A DNA stretch of 64,000 nucleotides from Methanosalsum natronophilum (GTDB taxonomy: Archaea; Halobacteriota; Methanosarcinia; Methanosarcinales; Methanosarcinaceae): contig NZ_JANUCS010000002.1 of NCBI RefSeq assembly GCF_024808815.1, positions 62,001 through 126,000 of the forward strand, written 5' to 3'. Shown here piece by piece: positions 19,871 through 28,333 of this stretch (its first letter is position 1; every line of letters starts with the position of its first letter). Under the pieces are notes generated by a model. The model was not told the DNA's origin and did not search any database. It saw only the letters and a list, made by a program, of their open reading frames with translations. A program made the position numbers and the translations under genes.

Positions 19871-19894
19871 GTACTATATAGTACATAAATGTAC
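19871..19894. promoter_or_regulatory. three GTAC boxes in the trpB2 promoter, TRP-box-like
   Basis: GTAC occurs at 19871, 19881 and 19891, exactly one helical turn apart. The first two form a perfect 14-nt palindrome GTACTATATAGTAC. The array lies 29-52 nt upstream of the trpB2 ATG, at the expected transcription start downstream of an AT-rich TATA-like stretch (about 19903-19915). TrpY, the tryptophan repressor of methanogens, binds TRP boxes with consensus TGTACA, and one trpB2 gene is a known target. Here the boxes read AGTACT, AGTACA and TGTACT. Confidence 0.65.
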
Positions 19895-19930
19895 TACTTT
19901 CAATAATATATATCCATTTTGATTAAATTT

Positions 19931-21259
19931 TCATACTTGATCAGCAATATTCATTGCTATATTTACTACTGCAACTGCATCCTTACCAATAATCCTTATC
20001 ATAGGCTCTTTCCCCATACCACCTTCATCATATATAATATCGGGAACAACACCATCAAAGGCTTTAATGGCTTCTGAAACACCCCAATCCATTGTACTAA
20101 CATTATCTGGTTCCAAGCTGCGATCAAAACTTGAGATATTCAGATTCATTTCATTACAAACCTTAAGAATTTTTCTTGAATATTTTATATTAAGGCAAGA
20201 TGTTTTTGTGGGATCGAAACTCATAGATGTTAGGATGATCCTTCCCACATGACTACTCTTCCCAAAACCAATACAGCCCACAGCTTTTGGTATATTGTTC
20301 ATTTTAACTATCCTACCTTCCACTGCAGCTATATCTGAAAGCTCATAAGCGTTCTCTTTACCCATTGCAAGGTTACTTCCTACCTCTGGTATTAAATTAA
20401 CAAATGAAGGGTTTTTCAGAAGTCTGGAGAGAGCCAAGTTCATTTTTTTGAGCACATAATAGCGCTTCGAGTTATCTAGGATGTAATAACTTTGGTCAAC
20501 TGGAGCTACTCCTTTGCCAACATCACTGCTGTTAAAGATAGCTCTTTCCACAAATTCTTTTGATAATGTTGCAGCTTCAACCAATGAATATTCTTTTGCT
20601 AAATAAGAGATTAGAGCAGAAGAATAAGTACATCCTGATCCATGTGTACCGCCTTGCAATAATTCACCTGGGACTACATGAGTATCGTTGGTACTGGTTT
20701 CGTATATCAAGTCCGAACCTTCTAAATGTCCTCCAGTAACAATAACATATCTTGGTCCTTTCTTACCAATAATTCTAGCTGCCTTGATAGCATCATCTAC
20801 TGTATTTATAGAAATTCCTGAAATTGCTTGGGCTTCTTGTACGTTTGGTGTAATTACATCACAAATAGGCAGAAGCTTATCTATGAGAGTACTTAAAGCC
20901 TCCATTCTCATTAATGAACCGCCAGCTTCAGCTGACATAACTGGATCAACTACTAAGCCAAATCCGTACCTTTTAGCACATTTAGCTACAAACTCAATAA
21001 TTTCGGATGTGGGGAGCATACCCGTTTTGGCCCATGATGGATGCATGTCATCGCATACTACTTTAATCTGGCTCGAAACTACATCAGGTGGTAAATCAAA
21101 ACTATCTATAACACCTGTAGTATTTTGAGACGTGACTGAGGTTATGGCACAGGTTCCATGTACATCTAGTGCAGAAAATGTTTTCAAATCGGCCTCTATC
21201 CCAGCACCTCCGCCTGAATCTGAGCCTGCAATCGACATAACAACTGGTTTCTTTTTCAT
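19931..21259 (-). CDS. thiDN: bifunctional HMP(-P) kinase / thiamine-phosphate synthase ThiDN
   Basis: N-terminal ThiD phosphorylates hydroxymethylpyrimidine and its phosphate; C-terminal ThiN joins HMP-PP with thiazole phosphate to thiamine phosphate, replacing ThiE in many archaea. The ThiD half starts SIAGSDSGGGAGIEADLKTF and has ITPNVQEAQAISG and GGTHGSGCTYSSALISYLA. The ThiN half has LIPEVGSNLAMG, VGCIGFGKSSHVGRI and DWGVSEAIKAFDGVVPDIIYDEGG. The start is ATG 21259 because GGTGAG sits 8 nt upstream; the frame extends 69 nt further without a ribosome-binding site. It is divergent from lsm. Confidence 0.94.
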   Translation of the reverse strand: MKKKPVVMSIAGSDSGGGAGIEADLKTFSALDVHGTCAITSVTSQNTTGVIDSFDLPPDVVSSQIKVVCDDMHPSWAKTGMLPTSEIIEFVAKCAKRYGFGLVVDPVMSAEAGGSLMRMEALSTLIDKLLPICDVITPNVQEAQAISGISINTVDDAIKAARIIGKKGPRYVIVTGGHLEGSDLIYETSTNDTHVVPGELLQGGTHGSGCTYSSALISYLAKEYSLVEAATLSKEFVERAIFNSSDVGKGVAPVDQSYYILDNSKRYYVLKKMNLALSRLLKNPSFVNLIPEVGSNLAMGKENAYELSDIAAVEGRIVKMNNIPKAVGCIGFGKSSHVGRIILTSMSFDPTKTSCLNIKYSRKILKVCNEMNLNISSFDRSLEPDNVSTMDWGVSEAIKAFDGVVPDIIYDEGGMGKEPMIRIIGKDAVAVVNIAMNIADQV

Positions 21260-21326
21260 TTCAAACTCACCTACTTTATTCCTATCTCTGTGTTTATATA
21301 CTTCGAGATATATATAAGCAAAGCAC

Positions 21327-21352
21327 AAAACTATTGCTTATTCGATAGTTTT
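21327..21352. promoter_or_regulatory. perfect 8-bp inverted repeat upstream of thiDN
   Basis: AAAACTAT (21327-21334) and ATAGTTTT (21345-21352) are separated by 10 nt, about 70-90 nt upstream of the thiDN start and near the divergent lsm promoter. A related AACTA/TAGTT pair precedes thi4. It may be an operator for thiamine genes; the AT-rich background makes this tentative. Confidence 0.35.
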
Positions 21353-21415
21353 ATATATTGTATTTGCAACATTCATGCATCATAAAACAATATCATTTAA
21401 TTAAATTTATTTTAA

Positions 21416-21658
<243 letters not shown>

Positions 21659-21737
21659 ATCAACATAATAACAGTACAACATAAGATTAATAAAACTACT
21701 TATACAACAAATCCTATTTTCAAACAGGTGATAATTA

Positions 21738-21896
21738 ATGACAAAAGGAACTCCATCAAAAGGTAAAAGACAAAAAAGAACTCATGCGAAATGTAGAAGA
21801 TGTGGAAGTGTTTCACGCAACATTCATACAAAAATATGTACTTCATGTGGTTTTGGAAAAAGCAGTCGTATGAGAAAATATAGTTGGAGCAAATAA
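21738..21896 (+). CDS. rpl37e: 50S ribosomal protein L37e
   Basis: A 52-residue basic zinc-binding protein of the large subunit. It reads [16 protein letters not shown], then a zinc site CRRCG ... CTSCGFG (C19, C22, C34, C37), and a basic tail RMRKYSWSK. This is the full family length. A GGTGAT Shine-Dalgarno lies 5 nt before ATG 21738. LSm is upstream and purF downstream, the familiar archaeal context, so it is probably cotranscribed with both. Confidence 0.97.
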   Translation: MTKGTPSKGKRQKRTHAKCRRCGSVSRNIHTKICTSCGFGKSSRMRKYSWSK

Positions 21897-21935
21897 AAAA
21901 CTTAATTCCTAAAAATTTCTTTTTTGGAGATACAA

Positions 21936-23321
21936 ATGGAAGAAGAATGCGGTGTTTTGGGAATCTCTGTTACTCAGAACGAATTTTCACAGCCTGACAT
22001 CGCACTCCAAATGTATTATGCATTATATGCACTCCAACACAGAGGACAAGAATCTACTGGTATTGCTTTATTTGATGGGAATGAGATACACTCCATTAAA
22101 GGAATGGGGCTCGTTCCTGAAGTATATTCCAAAGATGACTTACTAAACCTTACAGGTGATGTGGGTATTGGTCATGTTAGATACTCTACCACTGGTGATT
22201 CTCGACTAGAAAACTGTCAACCTTTCATAATCAATTACAAAAACGGTAATATCGCTCTAGCACATAACGGTAATCTGATCAACAGTGAAAAACTAAGAGA
22301 AGAGCTAGAATCACAGGGACATATTTTTACTACCGAATCTGATACTGAAGTAATAGTTCATCTTCTTGTTAAAGAGTTTCTGTACCATGATCCTGTAGAG
22401 GCTATAAAAAAAGTTATGTCACGCCTTGAAGGTTCCTTTTCATTAGCTATTATGATCGATTCCATGATTATAGCCATCAGAGATCCACATGGATTCAAAC
22501 CCCTTTGTTTTGGGAAAATAGATGGTGGTTATGTAGTTGCTTCTGAAAGTGTTGCTATCGATACATTAAACGGCAAGTTAATTAGAGAACTAGAGCCTGG
22601 AGAAATCATCATATTCAAAGATGGAACATATGAAAGCTCTAAAATCCCAGTTAAAAAAAGAATTTCTCACTGTGTATTTGAATTCATTTATTTCGCAAGG
22701 CCCGATTCAATAATAGATGGACAATTAGTTTATGACGTTCGTGAAAAGATTGGACGTGAACTTGCAAAAGAACATCCTATTGATGCAGACATAGTATCAC
22801 CAGTCCCTGATTCAGGAATAACTTCGGCTGTAGGTTACTCTGATGAATCCAAAATAAAGTATCGTGAAGGACTAATGAAAAACCGATATATTGGTAGGAC
22901 TTTTATTTTACCAGGACAATCACTGCGTGAAACTGCTGTAAGGCTGAAAATGAACACAATATCACAAAATCTTAGTGGAAAGAAAGTAGTGCTAATTGAT
23001 GATAGTATTGTAAGAGGTACTACATCTAAAAGAATTATTAACATGGTTCGTTCAGCGGGTGCAAAAGAAGTTCATGCTCGAATAGGTAGCCCACCTATAA
23101 TTGCTCCTTGTTACATGGGTATTAATATGGCAAGCAGAGACGAACTAGTTGCATCTTGCAGAGACATTGATGGAATTGGAGAACTAATTAATGCGGATAC
23201 ACTTGGATATTTAAGTATCGAAGGTTTAGTAAAAGCAATCGGGATTGAAAAAAGTAAACTTTGTATTGGATGCATAACCGGACTTTATCCACTAAAAATT
23301 GAATGCGAACAATGCGAATAA
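21936..23321 (+). CDS. purF: amidophosphoribosyltransferase
   Basis: First committed step of purine synthesis: PRPP and glutamine give phosphoribosylamine. The 461 residues begin MEEECGVLGI; by homology a short propeptide MEEE is removed so that C5 becomes the N-terminal nucleophile of the glutaminase domain. Further blocks are ALQHRGQESTGIA, GHVRYSTTG, NGNLIN, and in the PRTase domain VVLIDDSIVRGTT. C-terminal cysteines (C441-type CIGCITG, ECEQCE) suggest the Fe-S or metal-binding class of PurF. ATG 21936 has GGAG 6 nt upstream; an in-frame TTG at 21924 would lack one. Confidence 0.96.
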   Translation: MEEECGVLGISVTQNEFSQPDIALQMYYALYALQHRGQESTGIALFDGNEIHSIKGMGLVPEVYSKDDLLNLTGDVGIGHVRYSTTGDSRLENCQPFIINYKNGNIALAHNGNLINSEKLREELESQGHIFTTESDTEVIVHLLVKEFLYHDPVEAIKKVMSRLEGSFSLAIMIDSMIIAIRDPHGFKPLCFGKIDGGYVVASESVAIDTLNGKLIRELEPGEIIIFKDGTYESSKIPVKKRISHCVFEFIYFARPDSIIDGQLVYDVREKIGRELAKEHPIDADIVSPVPDSGITSAVGYSDESKIKYREGLMKNRYIGRTFILPGQSLRETAVRLKMNTISQNLSGKKVVLIDDSIVRGTTSKRIINMVRSAGAKEVHARIGSPPIIAPCYMGINMASRDELVASCRDIDGIGELINADTLGYLSIEGLVKAIGIEKSKLCIGCITGLYPLKIECEQCE

Positions 23322-23509
23322 ATGTTATTCTTAATTAGGTTTTTATATAAACTCTCTTTTACTTAATAGTAAGTATTTTACATTAAGTATATTGCATTTT
23401 CTACTTAGCTGTTTCCAAATCTTATAATACTTTGTTTAGATCAACTTGATAATAAACCATCTATACTTTACAGTATGGAGCAAAATCATATTTATTGTTT
23501 ATAGAAAAG

Positions 23510-23581
23510 GGCCGGGACCGAGAATCGAACTCGGATCTTAGCCTCCACAGGGCTAAAGGATAACCGCTACCCTACCCCGGC
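23510..23581 (-). tRNA. tRNA-His (anticodon GTG)
   Basis: On the minus strand the 72 nt fold as a cloverleaf: acceptor GCCGGGG with TCCCGGC, D arm with A14, GG and A21, anticodon stem TAGCC/GGCTA around loop CTGTGGA (anticodon GTG, T33), and T arm CCGAG-TTCGATT-CTCGG. The discriminator is C73, as required for tRNA-His. The base before G1 is T, so the identity element G-1 is not encoded, and the 3' CCA is not encoded either. G-1 would have to be added after transcription, as Thg1 does in Methanosarcina. It lies between purF and thi4. Confidence 0.95.
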
Positions 23582-23753
23582 ATTTAAGGGTTCTAGGTTT
23601 AAAGCATTCTATAGATGTACCTCTGTTAAATAAACTTTTCCTTTATTTATTGGAGTTCCAAAAAATGGTTCATATGTATTCTGAATAGAATTTTATTATA
23701 AGTTCTTATGATAAAAAAATAAAATAAACCATTTCAATAAATAATCAAATGAT

Positions 23754-24530
23754 TTATTTCAGTTTAGAGATTGCAATCTGAGCTGCTTTTTCTCCTGAAA
23801 GGAGCATCCCACCAAATACGGGACCCATTCTTGGTGCACCTGCAGCAGCGTTTGCAGCCATCCCCGTTACAACCAAGCCTGGGTATATCTCTTTAGTAGT
23901 TTCCATTAACAAATTCTCCCCTACATCAGCCCACATTGGCTTTTCACCCACAACTCCAAGTTCACCTATCTGTGCACCTGGAACTTTTCTTTGAACAATA
24001 TCACAGATGCTTGCATCGTGTCCAGTACCATCAATAACAACCTTTGATCTAATTGTTAAGGGATCCACGTGAAGTTTGTTTAGACCTACAGGAGTCCAGT
24101 TAATTACTAGCCCACAAACAGTATCATTTTCGCGTATCATTACATCTTCTACACTAACTAGATTAAGAATCTGTGCACCTGCTGAAGTTGCTCCTGCTGC
24201 CAGTTTAGAAACCGATTCTATTGAATTTGCTACATAATAACCTTTTTCGTATTCCTTATAAGAAATATCGTATTCATCAAGTATTCTTTTGGCATCTTCT
24301 TGTACAACTATGCGTGGAAACATCATCCCTCCTCCCCACATACCGCCACCTATTGCCAATTTTTTCTCAAATAAAACTGTTTTATAGCCAGCTTCTGCAA
24401 GATGCTTCGCCGCAACAAGGTTTGCAGGTCCACCTCCAGCTAGAGCTACATCAACATCTGTATATTCCATGAACATTTTTGAGAATTCATCTACAATTGC
24501 TCTTGTAATTATTACTTCATCAAGTTCCAT
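23754..24530 (-). CDS. thi4: Thi4-type thiazole synthase, sulfide-dependent class
   Basis: FAD/NAD-fold enzyme making the adenylated thiazole of thiamine. The 258 residues contain the dinucleotide motif DVALAGGGPANLVAAKHLAEAG near 27-48, EKKLAIGGGMWGGGMMFPRI, VVIDGTGHDA, and C-terminal GMAANAAAGAPRMGPVFGGML. The position of the suicidal Cys of yeast Thi4 is His here (NKLHVDPLTI), as in the catalytic, sulfide-using archaeal enzymes. ATG 24530 has GAGGT upstream. Together with thiDN it covers two thiamine steps in this window. An alternative annotation as ribulose-bisphosphate synthetase is an older name for the same family. Confidence 0.93.
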   Translation of the reverse strand: MELDEVIITRAIVDEFSKMFMEYTDVDVALAGGGPANLVAAKHLAEAGYKTVLFEKKLAIGGGMWGGGMMFPRIVVQEDAKRILDEYDISYKEYEKGYYVANSIESVSKLAAGATSAGAQILNLVSVEDVMIRENDTVCGLVINWTPVGLNKLHVDPLTIRSKVVIDGTGHDASICDIVQRKVPGAQIGELGVVGEKPMWADVGENLLMETTKEIYPGLVVTGMAANAAAGAPRMGPVFGGMLLSGEKAAQIAISKLK

Positions 24531-24551
24531 TAATATCTACCTCATAACAAC

Positions 24552-24571
24552 AACTAAATAATTATCTAGTT
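24552..24571. promoter_or_regulatory. AACTA/TAGTT inverted pair upstream of thi4
   Basis: AACTA (24552-24556) and TAGTT (24567-24571) are separated by 10 nt, 22-41 nt before the thi4 start. It resembles the inverted repeat before thiDN, but with a spacer 2 nt shorter between the common 5-nt cores. Tentative. Confidence 0.3.
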
Positions 24572-24763
24572 AATATGTTCTTCACATAATTATCAGTATC
24601 TAACTTAAATCTAATGAATTAGTCAAAACCTATGGAACAATTTGCATTGTAACAAAAAAACTGTGTAGAACTCGAATTTAGCTCAAATTAAACTTAACAC
24701 ACGTTTTTTCATTTTATCAGAATGGAATTATAAGTGCAATAAAGTAATATTCCGTTAAGGTCA

Positions 24764-24770
24764 TATATAA
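24764..24770 (+). promoter_or_regulatory. TATA box for the homoaconitase operon
   Basis: TATATAA at 24764 stands 58 nt before the aksD start, which would place transcription start near 24793 with a leader of about 35 nt carrying the GGTGAATAT ribosome-binding site. Confidence 0.45.
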
Positions 24771-24827
24771 AAAAGAAAATTATCGCATAACATACTAATC
24801 AAATAAAGCATTTTTTTAGGTGAATAT

Positions 24828-26084
24828 ATGGGAAAAACTATTTCAGAAAAAATTATAGGAGAACATGCTGGAAAAGAAGTTTCAGCTGGTGATATAGTTG
24901 TTGCTAATGTCGATGTGACTGCAGTACAAGATGGTACAGGGCCATTAGCTGTACAGCAACTGAACAAAATTAATCTAGTGCAAGCAGCTAATCCAAAAAG
25001 TACAGTTTTATTCATTGACCATGCTGCACCGAGTCCTCATAAAGATTTATCTAACGCACATGGATTATTACGAGACTTTGCTAAAAAGACAGGAGTGGTT
25101 CTTTCAGAAGTAGGTGAAGGTGTATGCCATCAACGTCTTGTAGAATCATATGTTAAACCTGGAGATATACTAATAGGTGCAGATTCGCATACATGTACAT
25201 CAGGTGCGCTTGGTGCATTTTCTACGGGTATGGGATCGACTGATGTTGCTATAGGTATAGCGTTAGGAAAAACCTGGCTTAGAGTTCCTGAGACGTTCAA
25301 GATCAATGTAACGGGTCAATTTCAAAAGGGTGTATATGCTAAAGACCTTATCTTGTATGTAATTGGACAAATTGGAGCTGATGGAGCAACCTATAAAGCA
25401 CTCGAATTCACTGGAGATACGATTAAAGCCATGACCATGTCTGAAAGGTTCACTCTCTCTAACATGGCTGTAGAGGCTGGAGCCAAGACCGGCCTAATTG
25501 AAGCTGATGATGTAACTAAGCAGTACCTTGAAGAGCTTGGAAGAGGTGATGAGTTCAGGTACATACAAGCTGATGAGGATGCGGAATATGAGAAGGTTTT
25601 TGATATAGACGCTTCAAAGCTTGAACCCGTGATTTCAGCACCACATACTGTAGATAATGTCAAAAGCTTAAATGAACTAATGGGCACTAAAGTAGACCAA
25701 GTGTTCATAGGAACTTGTACTAATGGTAGACTTGATGATCTAGAAATTGCAGCTAGTGTACTTAAAGGAAAACAGAGGCACCCCGATACAAGATTGATAG
25801 TTACACCCGCATCAAAGCAAGTATACATACAAGCAATGGAAAAAGGATATATTCAAACTCTAGTAGAAGCCGGAGCTGCAGTCATGGCACCTGGATGTGG
25901 ACCATGTGTAGGAGTACATCAAGGAATATTAGGGGATGAAGAAGTATGTATTGCAACACAGAACAGAAACTTCAAAGGAAGAATGGGTAACCCTAACAGC
26001 TATATCTACTTATCATCACCAGCTACAGCAGCAGCAGCTGCGATTACTGGTAAAATCACCGACCCGAGGGAGGTACTGGTATGA
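24828..26084 (+). CDS. aksD: homoaconitase / isopropylmalate isomerase large subunit
   Basis: Aconitase-superfamily large subunit with a 4Fe-4S cluster. The cluster ligands are C297 in GTCTNGR and C357 and C360 in APGCGPCVG. Other blocks are DHAAPSPHKD, GADSHTCTSGALGAFSTGMGSTD and GRMGNPNSYIYLSSPAT. The 418 residues fit the short archaeal type. In methanogens such pairs serve leucine synthesis (LeuCD) or 2-oxosuberate synthesis for coenzyme B (AksDE); the small subunit's loop favours the latter. The stop overlaps the small-subunit start by 4 nt. ATG follows GGTGAAT. Confidence 0.85.
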   Translation: MGKTISEKIIGEHAGKEVSAGDIVVANVDVTAVQDGTGPLAVQQLNKINLVQAANPKSTVLFIDHAAPSPHKDLSNAHGLLRDFAKKTGVVLSEVGEGVCHQRLVESYVKPGDILIGADSHTCTSGALGAFSTGMGSTDVAIGIALGKTWLRVPETFKINVTGQFQKGVYAKDLILYVIGQIGADGATYKALEFTGDTIKAMTMSERFTLSNMAVEAGAKTGLIEADDVTKQYLEELGRGDEFRYIQADEDAEYEKVFDIDASKLEPVISAPHTVDNVKSLNELMGTKVDQVFIGTCTNGRLDDLEIAASVLKGKQRHPDTRLIVTPASKQVYIQAMEKGYIQTLVEAGAAVMAPGCGPCVGVHQGILGDEEVCIATQNRNFKGRMGNPNSYIYLSSPATAAAAAITGKITDPREVLV

Positions 26085-26590
26085 AAGAAGAATTAAACGG
26101 CAATTCATGGAAGTTTGGAGACGATATTAGCACAGACTTAATTGCTCCTGGCCGCTATTTCCATCTAAGAACCAATCTACCAGAACTTGCAAAACACGTA
26201 TTAGAAGATGCAGATCCAGAATTCCCTGCTAAAGTAAAATCAGGAGATTTTGTAGTGGCCGGTAGGAACTTTGGACTAGGATCTAGTAGAGAACATGCAC
26301 CTACGATAATAAAGTTGGCTGGAGTTAATGCAGTACTAGCAAAGTCATTTGCACGGATATTTTATAGGAATGCAATTAATGTAGGCTTACCTGTATTAAT
26401 ATGTGATACTGATAAAATCGATGAAGGTGATAAACTCAGTATCGAGCTTTCTAATGGTGTCATACATAACCAAACAAAAGGAACTGAGATTACATTTAAT
26501 CCATTACCTAATGTCATGATACGCATACTAAATGACGGTGGTTTAGCATCACATATTGAAAAACATGGTGACTTTAAGTTAGAGGATTGA
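26081..26590 (+). CDS. aksE: homoaconitase / isopropylmalate isomerase small subunit
   Basis: Swivelling domain that completes the active site of the large subunit encoded immediately upstream (ATGA overlap). The 169 residues have WKFGDDISTDLIAPGRY, then the specificity loop, GRNFGLGSSREHAP, and KSFARIFYRNAINVGLP. The loop reads FHLRTN (27-32) with LRT, as in methanogen homoaconitase; isopropylmalate isomerases typically show a YLV-type loop. On this basis I favour homoaconitase for coenzyme B synthesis, at moderate certainty. The 3' side has no strong terminator hairpin. Confidence 0.82.
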   Translation: MKEELNGNSWKFGDDISTDLIAPGRYFHLRTNLPELAKHVLEDADPEFPAKVKSGDFVVAGRNFGLGSSREHAPTIIKLAGVNAVLAKSFARIFYRNAINVGLPVLICDTDKIDEGDKLSIELSNGVIHNQTKGTEITFNPLPNVMIRILNDGGLASHIEKHGDFKLED

Positions 26591-26940
26591 ATTATATCCT
26601 CTCAACCCTCTCCCGCCTATAATAGCTCTTCTGGAAATCAAGTTTAATTACCTTATTTCTTTATATGAAAAATAACTCTACAAAAACACATAATCTATAT
26701 ATAAATTGAAAATCAAATGACTAAATTAGTGGAATTTAATAAGATACTTTCATTTACTATATCAACATATTAAATGCACATTCGAGGGACAGGGGTTTAT
26801 GTTTAAATAATCACTTTAATTTGATTTTCTACTAAAACTATCTTATATGTAGCGTACTTATAATAATCAAAGCCATTTTCTGTAGCTAATATACTATTCC
26901 CAAAAATAAAACTATATAGGACGTTCTAAAATTGCGATCG
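26591..26940. other. intergenic region before the AAA ATPase gene
   Basis: 350 nt without a credible gene. The left part is a C-rich stretch (about 26598-26622) just after aksE; the rest is AT-rich and presumably holds the AAA gene promoter. No RNA fold or repeat was recognised. Confidence 0.5.
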
Positions 26941-28044
26941 ATGCAGCGAACAAACAAGAAGATAAAAAGAGAAGACTATCCCGATTTCAGTGACTCTACT
27001 GCAGAGTATATAGTTTTAAAACCAATCGGATATCCACTTACGAGTATATTAGAAGAATATCCAGAGATAGAAAATGAAGAACTTTTCCAGTTTTATGCAA
27101 GAGAACAATGGAACGGATACGTTGCGTATAAAAACGAATTCTTGTTCGATCGCAGAATGTATCCTGACTTCGCATACAAAATCCTTGAGGTAGAACCACC
27201 TGAATCCATTATTGGTATGGAAACTAGGATATTCGTCAAAGATGAAAAGACATTATCTAAACCGATTGAGTTCAAGAGTCGTATCACTATGGATAATGTG
27301 GTTGGCCAGTCACTTGCCAGAAAGAAATGTAAATTAATTGAAAAGTATCTCGAGAACCCTTTAGGATTTGGTAAGTGGGCTCCAAGAAACGTTCTTTTCC
27401 ATGGCCCTTCAGGAACTGGAAAAACAATGTTTGCTAAAGCATTAGCTAACAAAACAAACTCACCTATAATCCCTGTGAAAGCAACACAACTTATTGGGGA
27501 GTTTGTTGGTGAAGGTGCTAGGCAGATACATCAATTATATGAAAAAGCAAGTAATATGGCACCATGTATTATTTTTATTGATGAGCTGGATGCTATTGCT
27601 TTAGATAGAAGACATCAGGAGCTTAGAGGAGATGTATCAGAGATTGTAAATGCGCTTTTAACCGAAATGGACGGAATTATCGAACATGAAGGAATCTGTA
27701 CAATTGGTGCTACAAATAGAATAGACGTGTTAGATAGCGCTATAAGAAGTAGATTTGAAGAAGAAATCGAATTTGTCCTGCCAGATGAAAGTGAAAGAGC
27801 AGAAATAATTCAAAAGAACATAACTACATTCCCAATACCTATTACAGAAATTGACATTTCACGAATTGCTAAATATACTTCTGGTCTATCAGGAAGGGAC
27901 TTGGTTGAAAAACTTTTAAAATCTGTGCTACATTCAGCCATAGTAGAAGATAAAAAATATATAGATCAAAACGATTTTGATACAGCTATAAACAAACTTA
28001 TGAAAACCGAAAAAGGAACTGCATTAGATACAATGTATTCTTAA
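26941..28044 (+). CDS. single-domain AAA ATPase with unusual N-terminal region
   Basis: A 367-residue AAA protein. Residues 1 to about 115 form an acidic region I do not recognise (SDSTAEYIVLKPIGYPLTSI, FYAREQWNGYVAYKN). The AAA core follows: DNVVGQSLARKKC, Walker A GPSGTGKT near 155-162, Walker B IIFIDELDA near 209, sensor 1 GATNR, arginine finger region IRSRFEEEIEF, and lid GLSGRDLVEKL. There is no HEXXH protease motif and no second AAA domain, so it is not FtsH or Cdc48, and no coiled-coil start as in PAN. It could remodel a specific partner. An 88-residue protein gene follows after 17 nt. The start is uncertain: ATG 26941 lacks a clear Shine-Dalgarno, and TTG 26932 is in frame. Confidence 0.85.
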   Translation: MQRTNKKIKREDYPDFSDSTAEYIVLKPIGYPLTSILEEYPEIENEELFQFYAREQWNGYVAYKNEFLFDRRMYPDFAYKILEVEPPESIIGMETRIFVKDEKTLSKPIEFKSRITMDNVVGQSLARKKCKLIEKYLENPLGFGKWAPRNVLFHGPSGTGKTMFAKALANKTNSPIIPVKATQLIGEFVGEGARQIHQLYEKASNMAPCIIFIDELDAIALDRRHQELRGDVSEIVNALLTEMDGIIEHEGICTIGATNRIDVLDSAIRSRFEEEIEFVLPDESERAEIIQKNITTFPIPITEIDISRIAKYTSGLSGRDLVEKLLKSVLHSAIVEDKKYIDQNDFDTAINKLMKTEKGTALDTMYS

Positions 28045-28061
28045 ATAGTAGGATGATTACA

Positions 28062-28328
28062 ATGGTAGAATTGAACGAGACTGATAGATTTGAATGTAAA
28101 GTCATTAATGTATTCGATAACAAAAATTGGAAAGGTGTCGTAGTAGAACACGGTGAATCAAAAAGTAGAGTATATTTTGGAAGGATCAGATCAAAAATAG
28201 ATCATATTAAACCCGGAGATACTTTATACCTAGGTGCAAAACCAGTTAACTTTGATATCGGGGACAGAAGTATGGAAGTTTCTCTATACGATGAGGATAA
28301 TAACAAACTTGACTGGACATTTCTATAA
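28062..28328 (+). CDS. small beta-rich protein next to the AAA ATPase
   Basis: An 88-residue protein I do not recognise by name. It begins MVELNETDRFECKVINVFDNK and alternates strands and turns (KGVVVEHGESKSRVYFG, KPGDTLYLGAK, RSMEVSLYDED), with the look of an OB or SH3-like barrel. ATG 28062 is chosen over ATG 28053 because GGATGATT serves as ribosome-binding site. The 17-nt gap to the AAA gene suggests one transcript and perhaps one complex. It converges with rnz, with 5 nt between stops. Confidence 0.75.
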   Translation: MVELNETDRFECKVINVFDNKNWKGVVVEHGESKSRVYFGRIRSKIDHIKPGDTLYLGAKPVNFDIGDRSMEVSLYDEDNNKLDWTFL

Positions 28329-28333
28329 CCCTT

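Noticed and set aside
20688-21128. 146-codon open frame antisense to thiDN
   Set aside because: Shadow frame of a strongly conserved gene; low-complexity composition and no ribosome-binding site.
25391-25828. 145-codon open frame antisense to aksD
   Set aside because: Ser/Ala-rich shadow of a conserved gene, no independent support.
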